This document shows positions 1 through 6,913 of a stretch of 32,396 nt of DNA, one piece after another; position 1 is the first letter of the stretch, and each line of letters starts with the position of its first letter. This DNA comes from Thiotrichaceae bacterium. Its GTDB lineage: Bacteria; Pseudomonadota; Gammaproteobacteria; Beggiatoales; Beggiatoaceae. A program made the position numbers and the translations under genes. The notes below the pieces were generated by a model. It did not search any database. It was not told where the DNA came from and worked only from the letters and a program-made list of their open reading frames with translations. Where the stretch lies: contig JAOZSV010000027.1 of the NCBI GenBank assembly GCA_029939505.1, forward strand, positions 1 to 32,396, read 5' to 3'.

Positions 1-54
1 AACTGGTTGATTCCATGCAACGGGTACTCGCCGCGTTTTTCTTCAAAAAACTCA

Positions 55-94
55 ATTCGAGGTTCAAGTTTTTTCGGTAACTTGAACCTCGAAT
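55..94. repeat. Short palindrome, GAGGTTCAAG type
   Basis: Perfect 16-bp inverted arms starting ATTCGAGGTTCAAG around the loop TTTTCGGT. It belongs to the dispersed 39-45 bp palindrome family of this window. The sequence just before it (about 36-53) looks like the broken inner half of another copy, TTTTTCTTCAAAAAACTCA. Confidence 0.9.
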
Positions 95-104
95 CGAAAC
101 CATT

Positions 105-252
105 CATGAACCTATCCCGCCCTATTCAAAAATGCGGAACCATGAATAAAAATCGTTTTGTTTTTAACCAAAAAACGAGGGTTAAGAAATCCGATTTTAA
201 AAAAAAATCGGATTTCTAAGCTCAAAAATGAATAGGGCGGGATAGGTTCATG
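105..252. mobile_element. MITE-like element A, copy 1 (148 bp)
   Basis: A 24-bp perfect terminal inverted repeat (105-128 and 229-252) beginning CATGAACCTATCCCGCCC encloses about 100 bp with an inner hairpin, GAAATCCGATTTT with AAAATCGGATTTC (186-216). It has no coding capacity. A second full copy lies at 25697-25840 and a half copy at 27857-27932. In this copy the arms carry CCCGCCCTATTCA, where copy 2 carries CCCACTATTCA; in each copy both arms agree with each other. Confidence 0.9.
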
Positions 253-470
253 GTAATTTTTGATAAGTTTGTTCTATTAAGTAATAAACATAAGAGTAAT
301 CATATTTTCTGCCTAATTTGGTTTTCCAATAACAACCATGAGCAAGCTCAATGCCTATATTTTAACGCCCCAAGTAACTCAGATACGAGTAATTTATTTT
401 CCGGATAGTGTTGTATTCCAAGTTTCAAGAATATCTTCTTCCAAAGAGGCACGATGAGATTTTTGTTTAT
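253..470. other. Non-coding stretch, no recognisable gene
   Basis: AT-rich DNA between two inverted-repeat elements. Short open stretches exist on the minus strand but are cut by stops. I see no gene, RNA or regulatory site that I can support. Confidence 0.5.
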
Positions 471-643
471 ATTGGGGGCGTGAAAGGCAAAAGGGGGGGG
501 TAAGGTGAATCAATTTATTTGATTAGAAAAAATCATTTCCCCCAAACCACCGTTTTTTTCTCTAGACTTTAGGGGGAATTAAATTTTTTTCTATCCACAA
601 AAAACATTCACCTTAAGCTACCTTTTGCCTTTCACGCCCCAAT
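471..643. mobile_element. MITE-like element B (about 173 bp)
   Basis: Terminal inverted repeats begin ATTGGGG(G)CGTGAAAGGC on the left and end GCCTTTCACGCCCCAAT on the right, about 23 bp with one extra G on the left. Pairing continues inward more loosely (GGTAAGGTGAAT with ATTCACCTTAAGCTACC). The interior is AT-rich with G and C runs and no gene. It lies just downstream of the hepT stop. Confidence 0.8.
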
Positions 644-669
644 TGTTAAATAATTTTTAATGTTCAATT

Positions 670-1116
670 TTATATCAACCCTTTTGTTTCAATATATATT
701 TTTATCTTCTCTAAAACTATACCCATTTCTACAAAATAAACCATCGCCAATTTTATCCCATTAATTGTGTCTTCTTCATTATTTGGATATTCGTGGGTTA
801 GCTTATTCCTAATTGTTCTAAAATTAAGCCATTTATCAGCACAATCAGTAATTTCTAGCTTCTCTAATTTATCCAAAACATCAATTAATGACATGTTATT
901 TTTATATTCACCAATACGTTTGATTAATTCCTTAAACAGTTTATCACCCATAAAATCCTGCAATTTAATAAATCTAAAGATAAAGGCATCAATTGTTTTA
1001 ATATGTTCTTTATTCTTATAGATACTTAAATCTATTGGCAATTGCACCATTTCATCATAGTTATCTTTTGCTCGGTTAAAATGTAAATAAGCTGTATCAA
1101 TTGCTTCTTTTAACAT
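670..1116 (-). CDS. hepT: HepT-type HEPN ribonuclease toxin
   Basis: A 148-residue all-helical protein of the HEPN superfamily, the toxin half of the MntA-HepT system. The catalytic signature RX4HXY is intact as RNKLTHEY (Arg103, His108, Tyr110). In characterised homologues the Arg and His cleave RNA, and the Tyr is the residue that the partner nucleotidyltransferase AMPylates to silence the toxin. The start overlaps the end of the upstream mntA by 7 nt, so the two are translationally coupled with antitoxin first. No lesion is visible, so the pair is probably functional. The family assignment rests on the motif and the partner; the exact substrate (mRNA or tRNA) cannot be read from the sequence. 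Confidence 0.88.
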   Translation of the reverse strand: MLKEAIDTAYLHFNRAKDNYDEMVQLPIDLSIYKNKEHIKTIDAFIFRFIKLQDFMGDKLFKELIKRIGEYKNNMSLIDVLDKLEKLEITDCADKWLNFRTIRNKLTHEYPNNEEDTINGIKLAMVYFVEMGIVLEKIKIYIETKGLI

Positions 1117-1406
1117 AATAATATGCCTTCTTTTTTTGCAGTATGTAAAATAGGTTGATCTTGTGTAAATGGCGTTTTAATAAGCAAATCTACTTTCCTT
1201 TCTGTGACATTTTTATAAATATCTCGTAAAAAATGCACTTGTATTTCCATATCTATATCGTGCGTACATTCTAAAAATAAGTCTATATCTCCACCTTTTT
1301 TATCATCATGGATACGACTTCCAAATAAATAAAGTTGACTATTATCTCCAAAATGTTGCTTGGCATATTTGATAATTAGTTTTTTTACTTTTGGTTTTAA
1401 CCTCAA
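1110..1406 (-). CDS. mntA: MntA-type minimal nucleotidyltransferase antitoxin
   Basis: A 98-residue minimal nucleotidyltransferase. The motif GSRIHDDKKGGDID (Gly29-Ser30, Asp40, Asp42) is the GSX9DXD active site, and the third carboxylate is probably Asp73 in RKVDLLI. In the family, MntA transfers AMP to a Tyr of HepT and so neutralises it. The likely start is TTG at 1404-1406, preceded by an AGAGG ribosome-binding site; no ATG is better placed. It is the first gene of a two-gene operon with hepT. It is intact and has no palindrome inside, unlike most accessory genes in this window. Confidence 0.88.
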   Translation of the reverse strand: MRLKPKVKKLIIKYAKQHFGDNSQLYLFGSRIHDDKKGGDIDLFLECTHDIDMEIQVHFLRDIYKNVTERKVDLLIKTPFTQDQPILHTAKKEGILLC

Positions 1407-1985
1407 AATTTAACCTCTGCCCTTATTAACGAAGAATTTCTTGTTTAACAAATTGCAAGTTTTTATACCCATTAGACATCTTTCCTAAATAGCGTATGAA
1501 ATCCAATTGTGTTAAAATACTCAATCCCTCAACAATGAAATACCATGAAAAAATACAAAGCAATTGAAACAGAAACACCTGAAAAATTCAAACGAATAAC
1601 AGAAATATCAAAAGAAGACTTCCAAAGTTGATGTGATAAAACAGAAACTTATATTGAAGAAGAGAAGAAACATAACCCACTGAGACAACGTGGTGTTAAA
1701 AAATCCAAACTTTCTTTAACAGATTGTGTATTGTTAACAATTTATTATCTTCGTCATTATCCAACTTTTGCCAATTTAGCTGACGTTTTTGATATAAGTG
1801 AGTCTTATTGTCATAAAATTTATTCTCGTTACTCCAGAATTCTTGTTAAAGTTGAAACTCTTCCTAATCGTAAAAATTTACTAGAAATTCCTCCTGATAC
1901 GTTGATTATAGATGTAACAGAACAACCAATAGAACGTCCGGTAAAAGGTCAAAAACCGTCTTATTCTGGCCAGAAAAAAAAACAT

Positions 1986-2027
1986 TCGAGGTTCAAGTTT
2001 TTTTTTCAAAAAACTTGAACCTCGAAT
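1986..2027. repeat. Short palindrome inside the transposase, GAGGTTCAAG type
   Basis: This 42-bp insert begins TCGAGGTTCAAG and ends CTTGAACCTCGAAT. It separates the codons of KKKH (CAT ends at 1985) from TVKVQ (ACC starts at 2028). Its length is a multiple of three, so the frame is kept, but it carries an in-frame TGA. Taking it out rejoins the KKKHTVKVQ typical of IS5 transposases, which is direct evidence that this repeat inserted into an existing gene. Confidence 0.93.
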
Positions 2028-2165
2028 ACCGTTAAGGTTCAAATACTTGTTTCTGCCATTGGAGAAATTTTATCTGTTGACTGCGCTAAAGGTAAACAGC
2101 ATGATTTTTCAATATTCAAAGTGATGTTTTGATACATCCAGACTCTGAACTCCTTGCCGATTCAG

Positions 2166-2209
2166 TTTCAGGCAAAAGTTTCGCTGAGGAGCGAAACTTT
2201 TGCCTGAAA
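2166..2209. repeat. Palindrome of a second sequence type in the transposase
   Basis: Two perfect 20-bp arms (TTTCAGGCAAAAGTTTCGCT and its complement) surround the 4-nt loop GAGG. It differs from the TTCGAGG family but has a similar size. It sits between GATTCAG and ATCAAGG, where the transposase should read GATTCAGGTTATCAAGG. Confidence 0.9.
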
Positions 2210-2550
2210 ATCAAGGTTTAAATAAATTTCATAAAAATTCTGTTATACATAAAAAAAAGAAAAAGGGAATACCTCATACAACTGAAGCTAAAGCTCATAA
2301 TAAAGCACTTTCAAAAAGACGTATTTTGATTGAAAATATTAACCGATTATGTCAAATTTTTCGTTGCGTCAAAGAGGTTTTCCGTGGTAAACATAAAAAC
2401 GATGGTTTAACTTGGAGATTAGTTGCTGCCCTTGTCAACCTTAGATGTAGCTCTATTTAGGAAAGAGGTATATTTATAAAAAACAGAAATGAATTTTTAA
2501 TCCATTTCGACAGGCTAGGAAGTTCCCGTTTTTCCCAATCCATTCAAATT

Positions 2551-2685
2551 CTACGGCAAAGCCCGATACCTTTGCACCTCAATGCACAACCCGTCGTTAA
2601 TGAAACGATACGCGGCGGGATCACCAGGCGCAGAAAACAAGAACGTCTCATTCCACGCCCACCATTTCAGCCTTGATACTATCAT
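2551..2685 (-). CDS. Small ORF or gene fragment, 44 aa, unknown
   Basis: ATG (2683-2685) to TAG. The product contains WWAWNETFLFSAPGDP and ends IEVQRYRALP. Base composition is clearly richer in G and C than the surrounding DNA, and the codon use looks like real coding sequence. It may be the C-terminal remnant of a larger gene whose 5' part has been lost. I do not recognise the family. Confidence 0.35.
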   Translation of the reverse strand: MIVSRLKWWAWNETFLFSAPGDPAAYRFINDGLCIEVQRYRALP

Positions 2686-2944
2686 AAAAAGTTCTTAAAA
2701 AAACTTGTTTTCCAATTAAAAGTCAATTTAAGTATTTATATAGTTGGGTAATATTACAACATCAATTACCTAAACTATACACCTGCCCCTCATAATTTAC
2801 GATGGAAAACAGGGGATATAGCTTATATATAGAGGCCAATTATTTTATTTCAAGTCTTTTTTGAAAAAAATTTCAAGGTGGTCGATAATGTGACCTGAGC
2901 AATGATGATTGACGTGCTGAGTAGGCAAATCCGCTGCAAATTTA
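2686..2944. other. Non-coding stretch
   Basis: AT-rich, with stops in all frames. It contains a loose T-run/A-run hairpin near 2848-2876 (CAAGTCTTTTTTGAAAAAAATTTC), probably a decayed short palindrome. Nothing else is supportable. Confidence 0.4.
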
Positions 2945-3240
2945 TAACTCAAGTTTCGGAGTTCATGTTTTTTAATAACAACTTGATTTACAAGCTATTA
3001 TTTATTTTTGGCTAAAATTCGTTTTATTGACAACCTCTTTTTCTTTCAAAATGCCTTTATTTTCGGTAATCAGATTGATGAATCTCGTCAAGATTGGCTA
3101 ATCTAAATCTTTGGTTTTTCCAACGATCTTTATTTGTCAAGTCATCGACTTTTAAGAACGAAATATTTCGTTTTCTTTCCTTTAATAATCAAACAATTAC
3201 TGATAATAACTGACCATTTTGAACTCCGAAACTTGAGTTA
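2945..3240. mobile_element. MITE-like element C (296 bp)
   Basis: A 21-bp perfect terminal inverted repeat starts TAACTCAAGTTTCGGAGTTC (2945-2965) and is complemented at 3220-3240. The interior is AT-rich and non-coding. It lies 49 bp past the stop of leuC, in the place where leuD would be expected. No internal transposase piece is visible, so a MITE or a solo-end relic is the best reading. Confidence 0.75.
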
Positions 3241-3289
3241 CACTTATTTTTAATTAATTTTTTAAATTCAGTTATAAAAAACGTGAGAA

Positions 3290-4702
3290 TCAAGATGAAC
3301 GAACATCAACAAAATGCCCTGCAATAGCGGCTGCCGCTGCCATCGTTGGACTGACTAAATGTGTACGCCCCCCCTGTCCTTGACGGCCCTCAAAATTACG
3401 ATTAGAAGTTGAAGCACACCGTTCACCAGGCGATAAACGATCAGCATTCATAGCCAAACACATAGAACAACCAGGGAGTCGCCATTCAAATCCAGCTTCT
3501 ATAAAAATTTTATCCAACCCCTCCTGCTCTGCCTGTGCTTTAATCAAACCAGAACCAGGGACAACTAACGCCAGTTTAATAGAAGGCGCGACATGATGAC
3601 CTTTAACCACCTGCGCTGCAACACGTAAATCCTCAATACGCGAATTTGTACAAGAACCGATAAAAATCTTATCAAGGCAAATATCAGTAATAGACATACC
3701 CGCCTTTAAATCCATATACGCAATAGCGCGGCGCATACCTTCAGCCTTAGTCGCATCTATTATCTCATCTGGATTAGGGACAATCGCATCAACAGGGCAT
3801 ACCATTTCTGGCGAAGTTCCCCACGTCACCTGTGGTTTAATCAGACTGGCCTCAATATGGATAACACTATCAAATTTAGCATCAGCATCACTCTGTAAAT
3901 CGCGCCACGCAGCCACTGCTTGTCCCCATTGATCATTCCTCGGAGCAAAAGGGCGTTCACGCACATACTCCAAAGTTTTATCATCCACAGCAATCAACCC
4001 CGCCCGCGCTCCAGCTTCAATAGCCATATTACAGACAGTCATCCGTCCCTCCATAGACAAAGCCTGTATTGCAGAACCCCCAAATTCAATCGCATAGCCA
4101 GTACCACCTGCCGTACCAATTTGACCAATAATATAAAGGATAATATCCTTAGCCGTGATACCAGCTTCGACCTCACCATCGACACTAATCAGCATATTTT
4201 TAGATTTATTCTGCATCAAACATTGTGTCGCTAAAACATGTTCCACTTCAGAAGTACCAATGCCGAAAGCTAAGGCGCCAAAGGCACCATGTGTTGAAGT
4301 ATGCGAATCCCCACACACAATAGTTATACCAGGCAAAGTGATACCTTGCTCAGAACCAACTATATGTACAACACCCTGGTGTGGATCATTCATAGTAAAT
4401 TCTTTCAAACCATAATCACGGCAATTATTATCTAAAGTTTCAACCTGCAAACGCGATATAGGATCAGCAATAGCCGCGACACCACCATCACGGGCAGTTG
4501 TAGGCACATTATGATCAGGCACCGCAAAATTGGCTTGAACGCGCCATGGCGGTCGATTGGAAAGACGTAACCCTTCAAATGCTTGGGGTGAAGTCACTTC
4601 ATGAATAAGATGGCGATCAATATAAAGTAAGCTGCCCCCGTTTTCATCAACCAACACAACATGGGCATCCCATAATTTATCGTAGAGAGTTTTTGCAGAC
4701 AT
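3290..4702 (-). CDS. leuC: 3-isopropylmalate dehydratase large subunit
   Basis: The 470-residue large subunit of isopropylmalate isomerase, which with LeuD converts 2- to 3-isopropylmalate in leucine synthesis in the cytoplasm. The three [4Fe-4S] ligands are present: Cys351 in FIGSCTNSR, and Cys412 and Cys415 in [19 protein letters not shown] and LATQC are also typical. Length is normal and the frame is intact. The start ATG is preceded by AAGGAA and a TAACTGA heptamer ending 3 nt before it. leuD and leuB are not adjacent: downstream is an inverted-repeat element, upstream are repeats and tRNAs. Its partner must be encoded elsewhere. Confidence 0.97.
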   Translation of the reverse strand: MSAKTLYDKLWDAHVVLVDENGGSLLYIDRHLIHEVTSPQAFEGLRLSNRPPWRVQANFAVPDHNVPTTARDGGVAAIADPISRLQVETLDNNCRDYGLKEFTMNDPHQGVVHIVGSEQGITLPGITIVCGDSHTSTHGAFGALAFGIGTSEVEHVLATQCLMQNKSKNMLISVDGEVEAGITAKDIILYIIGQIGTAGGTGYAIEFGGSAIQALSMEGRMTVCNMAIEAGARAGLIAVDDKTLEYVRERPFAPRNDQWGQAVAAWRDLQSDADAKFDSVIHIEASLIKPQVTWGTSPEMVCPVDAIVPNPDEIIDATKAEGMRRAIAYMDLKAGMSITDICLDKIFIGSCTNSRIEDLRVAAQVVKGHHVAPSIKLALVVPGSGLIKAQAEQEGLDKIFIEAGFEWRLPGCSMCLAMNADRLSPGERCASTSNRNFEGRQGQGGRTHLVSPTMAAAAAIAGHFVDVRSS

Positions 4703-4705
4703 TGT

Positions 4706-4712
4706 TCAGTTA
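4706..4712 (-). promoter_or_regulatory. Single TAACTGA heptamer before leuC
   Basis: TAACTGA on the minus strand ends 3 nt before the leuC ATG, with a Shine-Dalgarno-like AAGGAA just upstream. It is a single copy, unlike the tandem copies before fusA. Confidence 0.5.
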
Positions 4713-4741
4713 TTCCTTTATATTGGTACTTTCGAGAATCG

Positions 4742-4784
4742 ATTCGAGGTTAAAGTTTTTTGAAAAAAAACTCAAACCTCGAAT
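4742..4784. repeat. Short palindrome with mismatched (chimeric) arms
   Basis: The left arm is ATTCGAGGTTAAAG and the right arm is CTCAAACCTCGAAT. The constant ends pair, but the variable block belongs to two different types (GTTAAAG against GTTTGAG). It lies upstream of leuC. Confidence 0.8.
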
Positions 4785-5091
4785 AGTTTTGCAAGAGCCT
4801 CTTTAGAAAATCATTAATTTCAATTCCAGCCAAAAGCGCATTTAATTTAATCAAACAAATGTTTTAACTCGACTATCAAGTTTTTGATGTTGTTTAGCTT
4901 TATAACGATCTCTCTTTTAATACTTAAATATATAAATTATTGATTTTTAATCAAATTTATTTTTCAGCGGCTAAAATTATATCTTTTTATCAAAGATATA
5001 ACTTATAAAAAACTTGAGAGTCGATTTTAAATATAAAAAACAGTCCAAATCATTGTATTTTATGAGGTCATTTTTTAAAACGCAAATGCTT
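4785..5091. other. Non-coding AT-rich stretch upstream of leuC
   Basis: No gene is visible. It begins with TTTTGCAAGAGCCTC, nearly repeated at 13578-13593, so part of it is another dispersed repeat. A leuC promoter must lie in this region or closer to the gene, but I cannot point to one. Confidence 0.4.
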
Positions 5092-5166
5092 TTCGAGTCG
5101 AGGCTAACGTTTTTTCTTTAAAAAAACGTTAGCCTCGACTTGAGTTTTCCTTCAAAAAACTCAAAC
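5092..5166. repeat. Nested short palindromes
   Basis: A perfect palindrome of the GAGGCTAACG type (5098-5138) is flanked by TTCGAG on the left and TTGAGTTTTCCTTCAAAAAACTCAAAC on the right (written as one arm-loop-arm remnant). The flanks are pieces of a GTTTGAG-type palindrome, so one copy has landed in the left arm of another. Confidence 0.8.
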
Positions 5167-5398
5167 AAAGTTAAACAAATTTACTAATTAAAAAACAATA
5201 ACAATTTAGTTTTAGTTGAAAATTAATTATTTTTCTGGTTAATGATGATTTTATCATCAATTTTATTATTATATATTATATATATTAAAAAATCAACCAC
5301 TTTATAACCATAATTTTATTAAATTATTGAATTTACTTAAATTAATATTTAAAAGTTTAAACACCATATCAAGAAAAAGCGTGTCCAGAGCAATAAAT

Positions 5399-5427
5399 TT
5401 GTATTTTTTTTTCATTAGGTATATAAT
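5399..5427 (+). promoter_or_regulatory. Sigma-70-type promoter for the tRNA pair
   Basis: A -35 box TTGTAT (5399-5404), a 17-nt spacer and a perfect -10 box TATAAT (5422-5427) lie about 45 nt before the first tRNA base. Spacing and position fit a sigma-70 promoter for both tRNAs. Confidence 0.65.
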
Positions 5428-5472
5428 GCAAACCCAAGTGATAATCAAACATATCACCTGAGTAAAATTTTT

Positions 5473-5563
5473 GGAGAGATGGCCGAGTGGCTGAAGGCGC
5501 TCCCCTGCTAAGGGAGTATGGGTTAAAAGCCCATCGAGGGTTCGAATCCCTCTCTCTCCGCCA
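5473..5563 (+). tRNA. tRNA-Ser (GCU)
   Basis: A 91-nt class II tRNA with a long variable arm. The acceptor stem GGAGAGA pairs with TCTCTCC, followed by G and an encoded CCA. The anticodon loop CTGCTAA gives anticodon GCU (codons AGC/AGU). The T-arm GGTTCGAATCC is canonical. Confidence 0.97.
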
Positions 5564-5571
5564 CAGAACAT

Positions 5572-5648
5572 GCGCCCGTAGCTCAGTTGGATAGAGTACC
5601 TGGCTACGAACTAGGGGGTCGGGAGTTCGAATCTCTCCGGGCGCGCCA
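5572..5648 (+). tRNA. tRNA-Arg (ACG)
   Basis: A 77-nt tRNA with acceptor GCGCCCG pairing CGGGCGC, then G and an encoded CCA. The anticodon loop CTACGAA gives ACG, expected to be deaminated to ICG by TadA for reading CGN codons. It starts 8 nt after tRNA-Ser and is probably processed from the same transcript. Confidence 0.97.
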
Positions 5649-5667
5649 TTTTTATTTAATGAAAAAA

Positions 5668-5706
5668 ACTTGATGTGAAATTTTTTCTTCAAAAAACATT
5701 AACATC
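5668..5706. repeat. Decayed short palindrome after tRNA-Arg
   Basis: GATGTGAAATTTTTTCTTC with AAAAAACATTAACATC keeps the T6-loop-A6 core of the palindrome family, but the outer arms have drifted. Confidence 0.5.
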
Positions 5707-5742
5707 GAAGCGAATTTCGATAATAGGACTTCGCATTTTTAG

Positions 5743-5767
5743 AAGCTGGCTGTGGCCAGCTTTTTTT
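5743..5767 (+). terminator. Rho-independent terminator after the tRNAs
   Basis: The hairpin AAGCTGGC-TGTG-GCCAGCTT runs directly into seven T. It separates the tRNA unit from rpsL, about 90 nt downstream, so the str genes need a promoter of their own between about 5768 and 5850. Confidence 0.85.
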
Positions 5768-5859
5768 ATTAATAGGGACGTTGTGTTGTGACGAACTTTT
5801 ATCTCCTCATTTAGCCTTGAGCACATCGAAAGTCCCCCGATTAACCTGCAAGAGCAATT

Positions 5860-6234
5860 ATGGCAACGATTAACCAGTTGGTGCGAAAACCGCGTAAACG
5901 ACAAAAGAGTAAAAGTACAACACCAGCATTAGAAAGCTGTCCACAAAAACGTGGCGTATGTACCCGTGTCTATACGACGACTCCCAAAAAGCCAAATTCT
6001 GCTATGCGTAAAGTTGCGCGTGTGCGTCTCACTAATGGCATGGAAGTGACCACTTATATTGGTGGCGAAGGGCATAACTTGCAAGAACACTCTGTCGTGT
6101 TGCTCAGAGGGGGGCGTGTAAAAGATTTGCCTGGTGTCCGTTATCATACAGTACGTGGTTCACTAGACACATCTGGGGTTAATGAAAGACATCAAGGTCG
6201 TTCCAAATACGGTGCGAAAAGACCTAAGACTTAA
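5860..6234 (+). CDS. rpsL: 30S ribosomal protein S12
   Basis: 124 residues, the full length of S12, a decoding-centre protein of the small subunit. The conserved segments [13 protein letters not shown] (about 40-52) and [15 protein letters not shown] (about 86-100) hold the sites where streptomycin-resistance substitutions occur in other bacteria; here Lys43 and Lys88 are the sensitive-type residues. It is the first gene of the str series. Unlike in most gammaproteobacteria it does not follow rpoC but a tRNA pair and terminator. No strong Shine-Dalgarno is seen before the ATG (only AAGAGCA). Confidence 0.98.
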   Translation: MATINQLVRKPRKRQKSKSTTPALESCPQKRGVCTRVYTTTPKKPNSAMRKVARVRLTNGMEVTTYIGGEGHNLQEHSVVLLRGGRVKDLPGVRYHTVRGSLDTSGVNERHQGRSKYGAKRPKT

Positions 6235-6271
6235 TATTAAGTAAAAAATTCAATTTAATTGGAAACTTAAA

Positions 6272-6742
6272 ATGCCAAGAAGAAGAATTATTGCAAAGCG
6301 AACCATTTTGCCCGATCCAAAGTATGGAGATGAAACCGTCGCAAAATTCATCAATATGCTCATGAAAAATGGCAAAAAGTCTGTGGCGGAACGTATCGTC
6401 TATGGTGCCTTGGATCGTGTTGCACAAAAAACAAAGGTTGAAGCTTTGGATGTTTTTGGCAAAGCCTTAGATCATGTTCGCCCAGTAGTAGAAGTCAAAT
6501 CTCGGCGAGTGGGCGGTTCAACTTATCAAGTACCCATAGAAGTCCGCCCTGCTCGTCGAACAACATTAGCCATGCGCTGGCTTGTCGATTCGGCTCGAAA
6601 ACGGGGTGAAAAAACGATGGGACTGCGTTTGGCTGGTGAAATTCTTGATGCGAACGAAAAAAAGGGAACAGCGATTAAAAAACGTGAAGATGTGCATCGT
6701 ATGGCCGAAGCCAACAAAGCATTTTCACATTTCCGCTGGTGA
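6272..6742 (+). CDS. rpsG: 30S ribosomal protein S7
   Basis: 156 residues, the normal length. S7 nucleates assembly of the 3' domain of 16S rRNA and contacts E-site tRNA. The N-terminal MPRRR and the segment [20 protein letters not shown] are diagnostic. It follows rpsL by 37 nt. In E. coli S7 represses the str operon post-transcriptionally by binding the rpsL-rpsG intercistronic RNA; this short spacer contains no obvious copy of that structure. A heptamer array starts 10 nt after its stop. Confidence 0.98.
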   Translation: MPRRRIIAKRTILPDPKYGDETVAKFINMLMKNGKKSVAERIVYGALDRVAQKTKVEALDVFGKALDHVRPVVEVKSRRVGGSTYQVPIEVRPARRTTLAMRWLVDSARKRGEKTMGLRLAGEILDANEKKGTAIKKREDVHRMAEANKAFSHFRW

Positions 6743-6752
6743 TCTTCAGTGA

Positions 6753-6808
6753 TCAGTTATCAATGATCAGTTATCAATGATCAATGATCATTGCTCACTG
6801 GTCACTAA
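6753..6808. repeat. Tandem heptamer array after rpsG, eight units
   Basis: Eight contiguous 7-nt units: TCAGTTA, TCAATGA, TCAGTTA, TCAATGA, TCAATGA, TCATTGC, TCACTGG, TCACTAA. The consensus is TCAnTnA. TCAGTTA is the exact reverse complement of TAACTGA, the heptamer found before fusA about 100 nt further on, so the two arrays face each other across the palindrome at 6831-6871 and could pair in the mRNA. Confidence 0.88.
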
Positions 6809-6830
6809 TAAAGGGTTTTTGACAACTAAT

Positions 6831-6871
6831 TTAGAGGCTTACCGTTTTTCTTCAAAACGGTAAGCCTCTAA
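6831..6871. repeat. Short palindrome, GAGGCTTACCG type
   Basis: The perfect arms TTAGAGGCTTACCG and CGGTAAGCCTCTAA enclose the T-run, CTTC, A-run core. It lies in the rpsG-fusA spacer. The outer base pairs read TTAGAGG instead of TTCGAGG, with the matching change on the other side. Confidence 0.9.
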
Positions 6872-6883
6872 CATATTGTGTAG

Positions 6884-6911
6884 AACTGATAACTTGATAA
6901 CTGATAACTGA
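6884..6911 (+). promoter_or_regulatory. TAACTGA direct repeats in front of fusA
   Basis: The array reads AACTGA, TAACTTGA, TAACTGA, TAACTGA. The last two are perfect tandem heptamers (6898-6911) ending 2 nt before the ATG. There is no Shine-Dalgarno sequence in the normal window; the heptamers occupy it. TAACTGA direct repeats upstream of starts are known from marine Beggiatoaceae, where binding by a post-transcriptional regulator has been proposed. Confidence 0.85.
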
Positions 6912-6913
6912 AT

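Larger units (their letters stand above)
1545..2460 (+). pseudogene. IS5-family DDE transposase, interrupted by two palindromes
   Basis: The fragments read as one transposase: N-terminal helices with a helix-turn-helix (LADVFDISESYCHKIYSR), then the first catalytic region IDVTEQPIERP, then KGQKPSYSGQKKKH, TVKVQILVSAIGEILSVDCA, HPDSELLADS and a C-terminal QGLNKFHKNS part reaching the RRILIENINR motif. Lesions seen: an in-frame TGA at about 1628; a 42-nt palindrome at 1986-2027 that brings a stop; a frameshift at about 2123, after DFSIFK; and a second, unrelated 44-bp palindrome at 2166-2209 that replaces the Gly-Tyr expected in DSGYQG. It cannot make an active enzyme. Confidence 0.88.
1479..2466. 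mobile_element. Insertion sequence, IS5-type, degenerate
   Basis: The pseudogenised transposase is bounded by 14-bp perfect inverted repeats, TCTTTCCTAAATAG at 1479-1492 and its complement at 2453-2466; the right one overlaps the transposase stop. A third, solitary copy of this end (CCTCTTTCCTAAATA) lies at 25623-25637 after rplQ. I cannot define a target duplication with confidence. The IS5 group is inferred from the transposase. Confidence 0.75.

Noticed and set aside
7-219. Plus-strand ORF of 70 codons at the window start
   Set aside because: It is a translation of a short palindrome and MITE A; no protein-like sequence.
5302-5692. Two minus-strand ORFs across the tRNA region (peptides such as GERGIRTLDGLL and PGEIRTPDPLVRSQVLYPTE)
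   Set aside because: They are antisense translations of tRNA-Ser and tRNA-Arg, a well-known annotation artefact.
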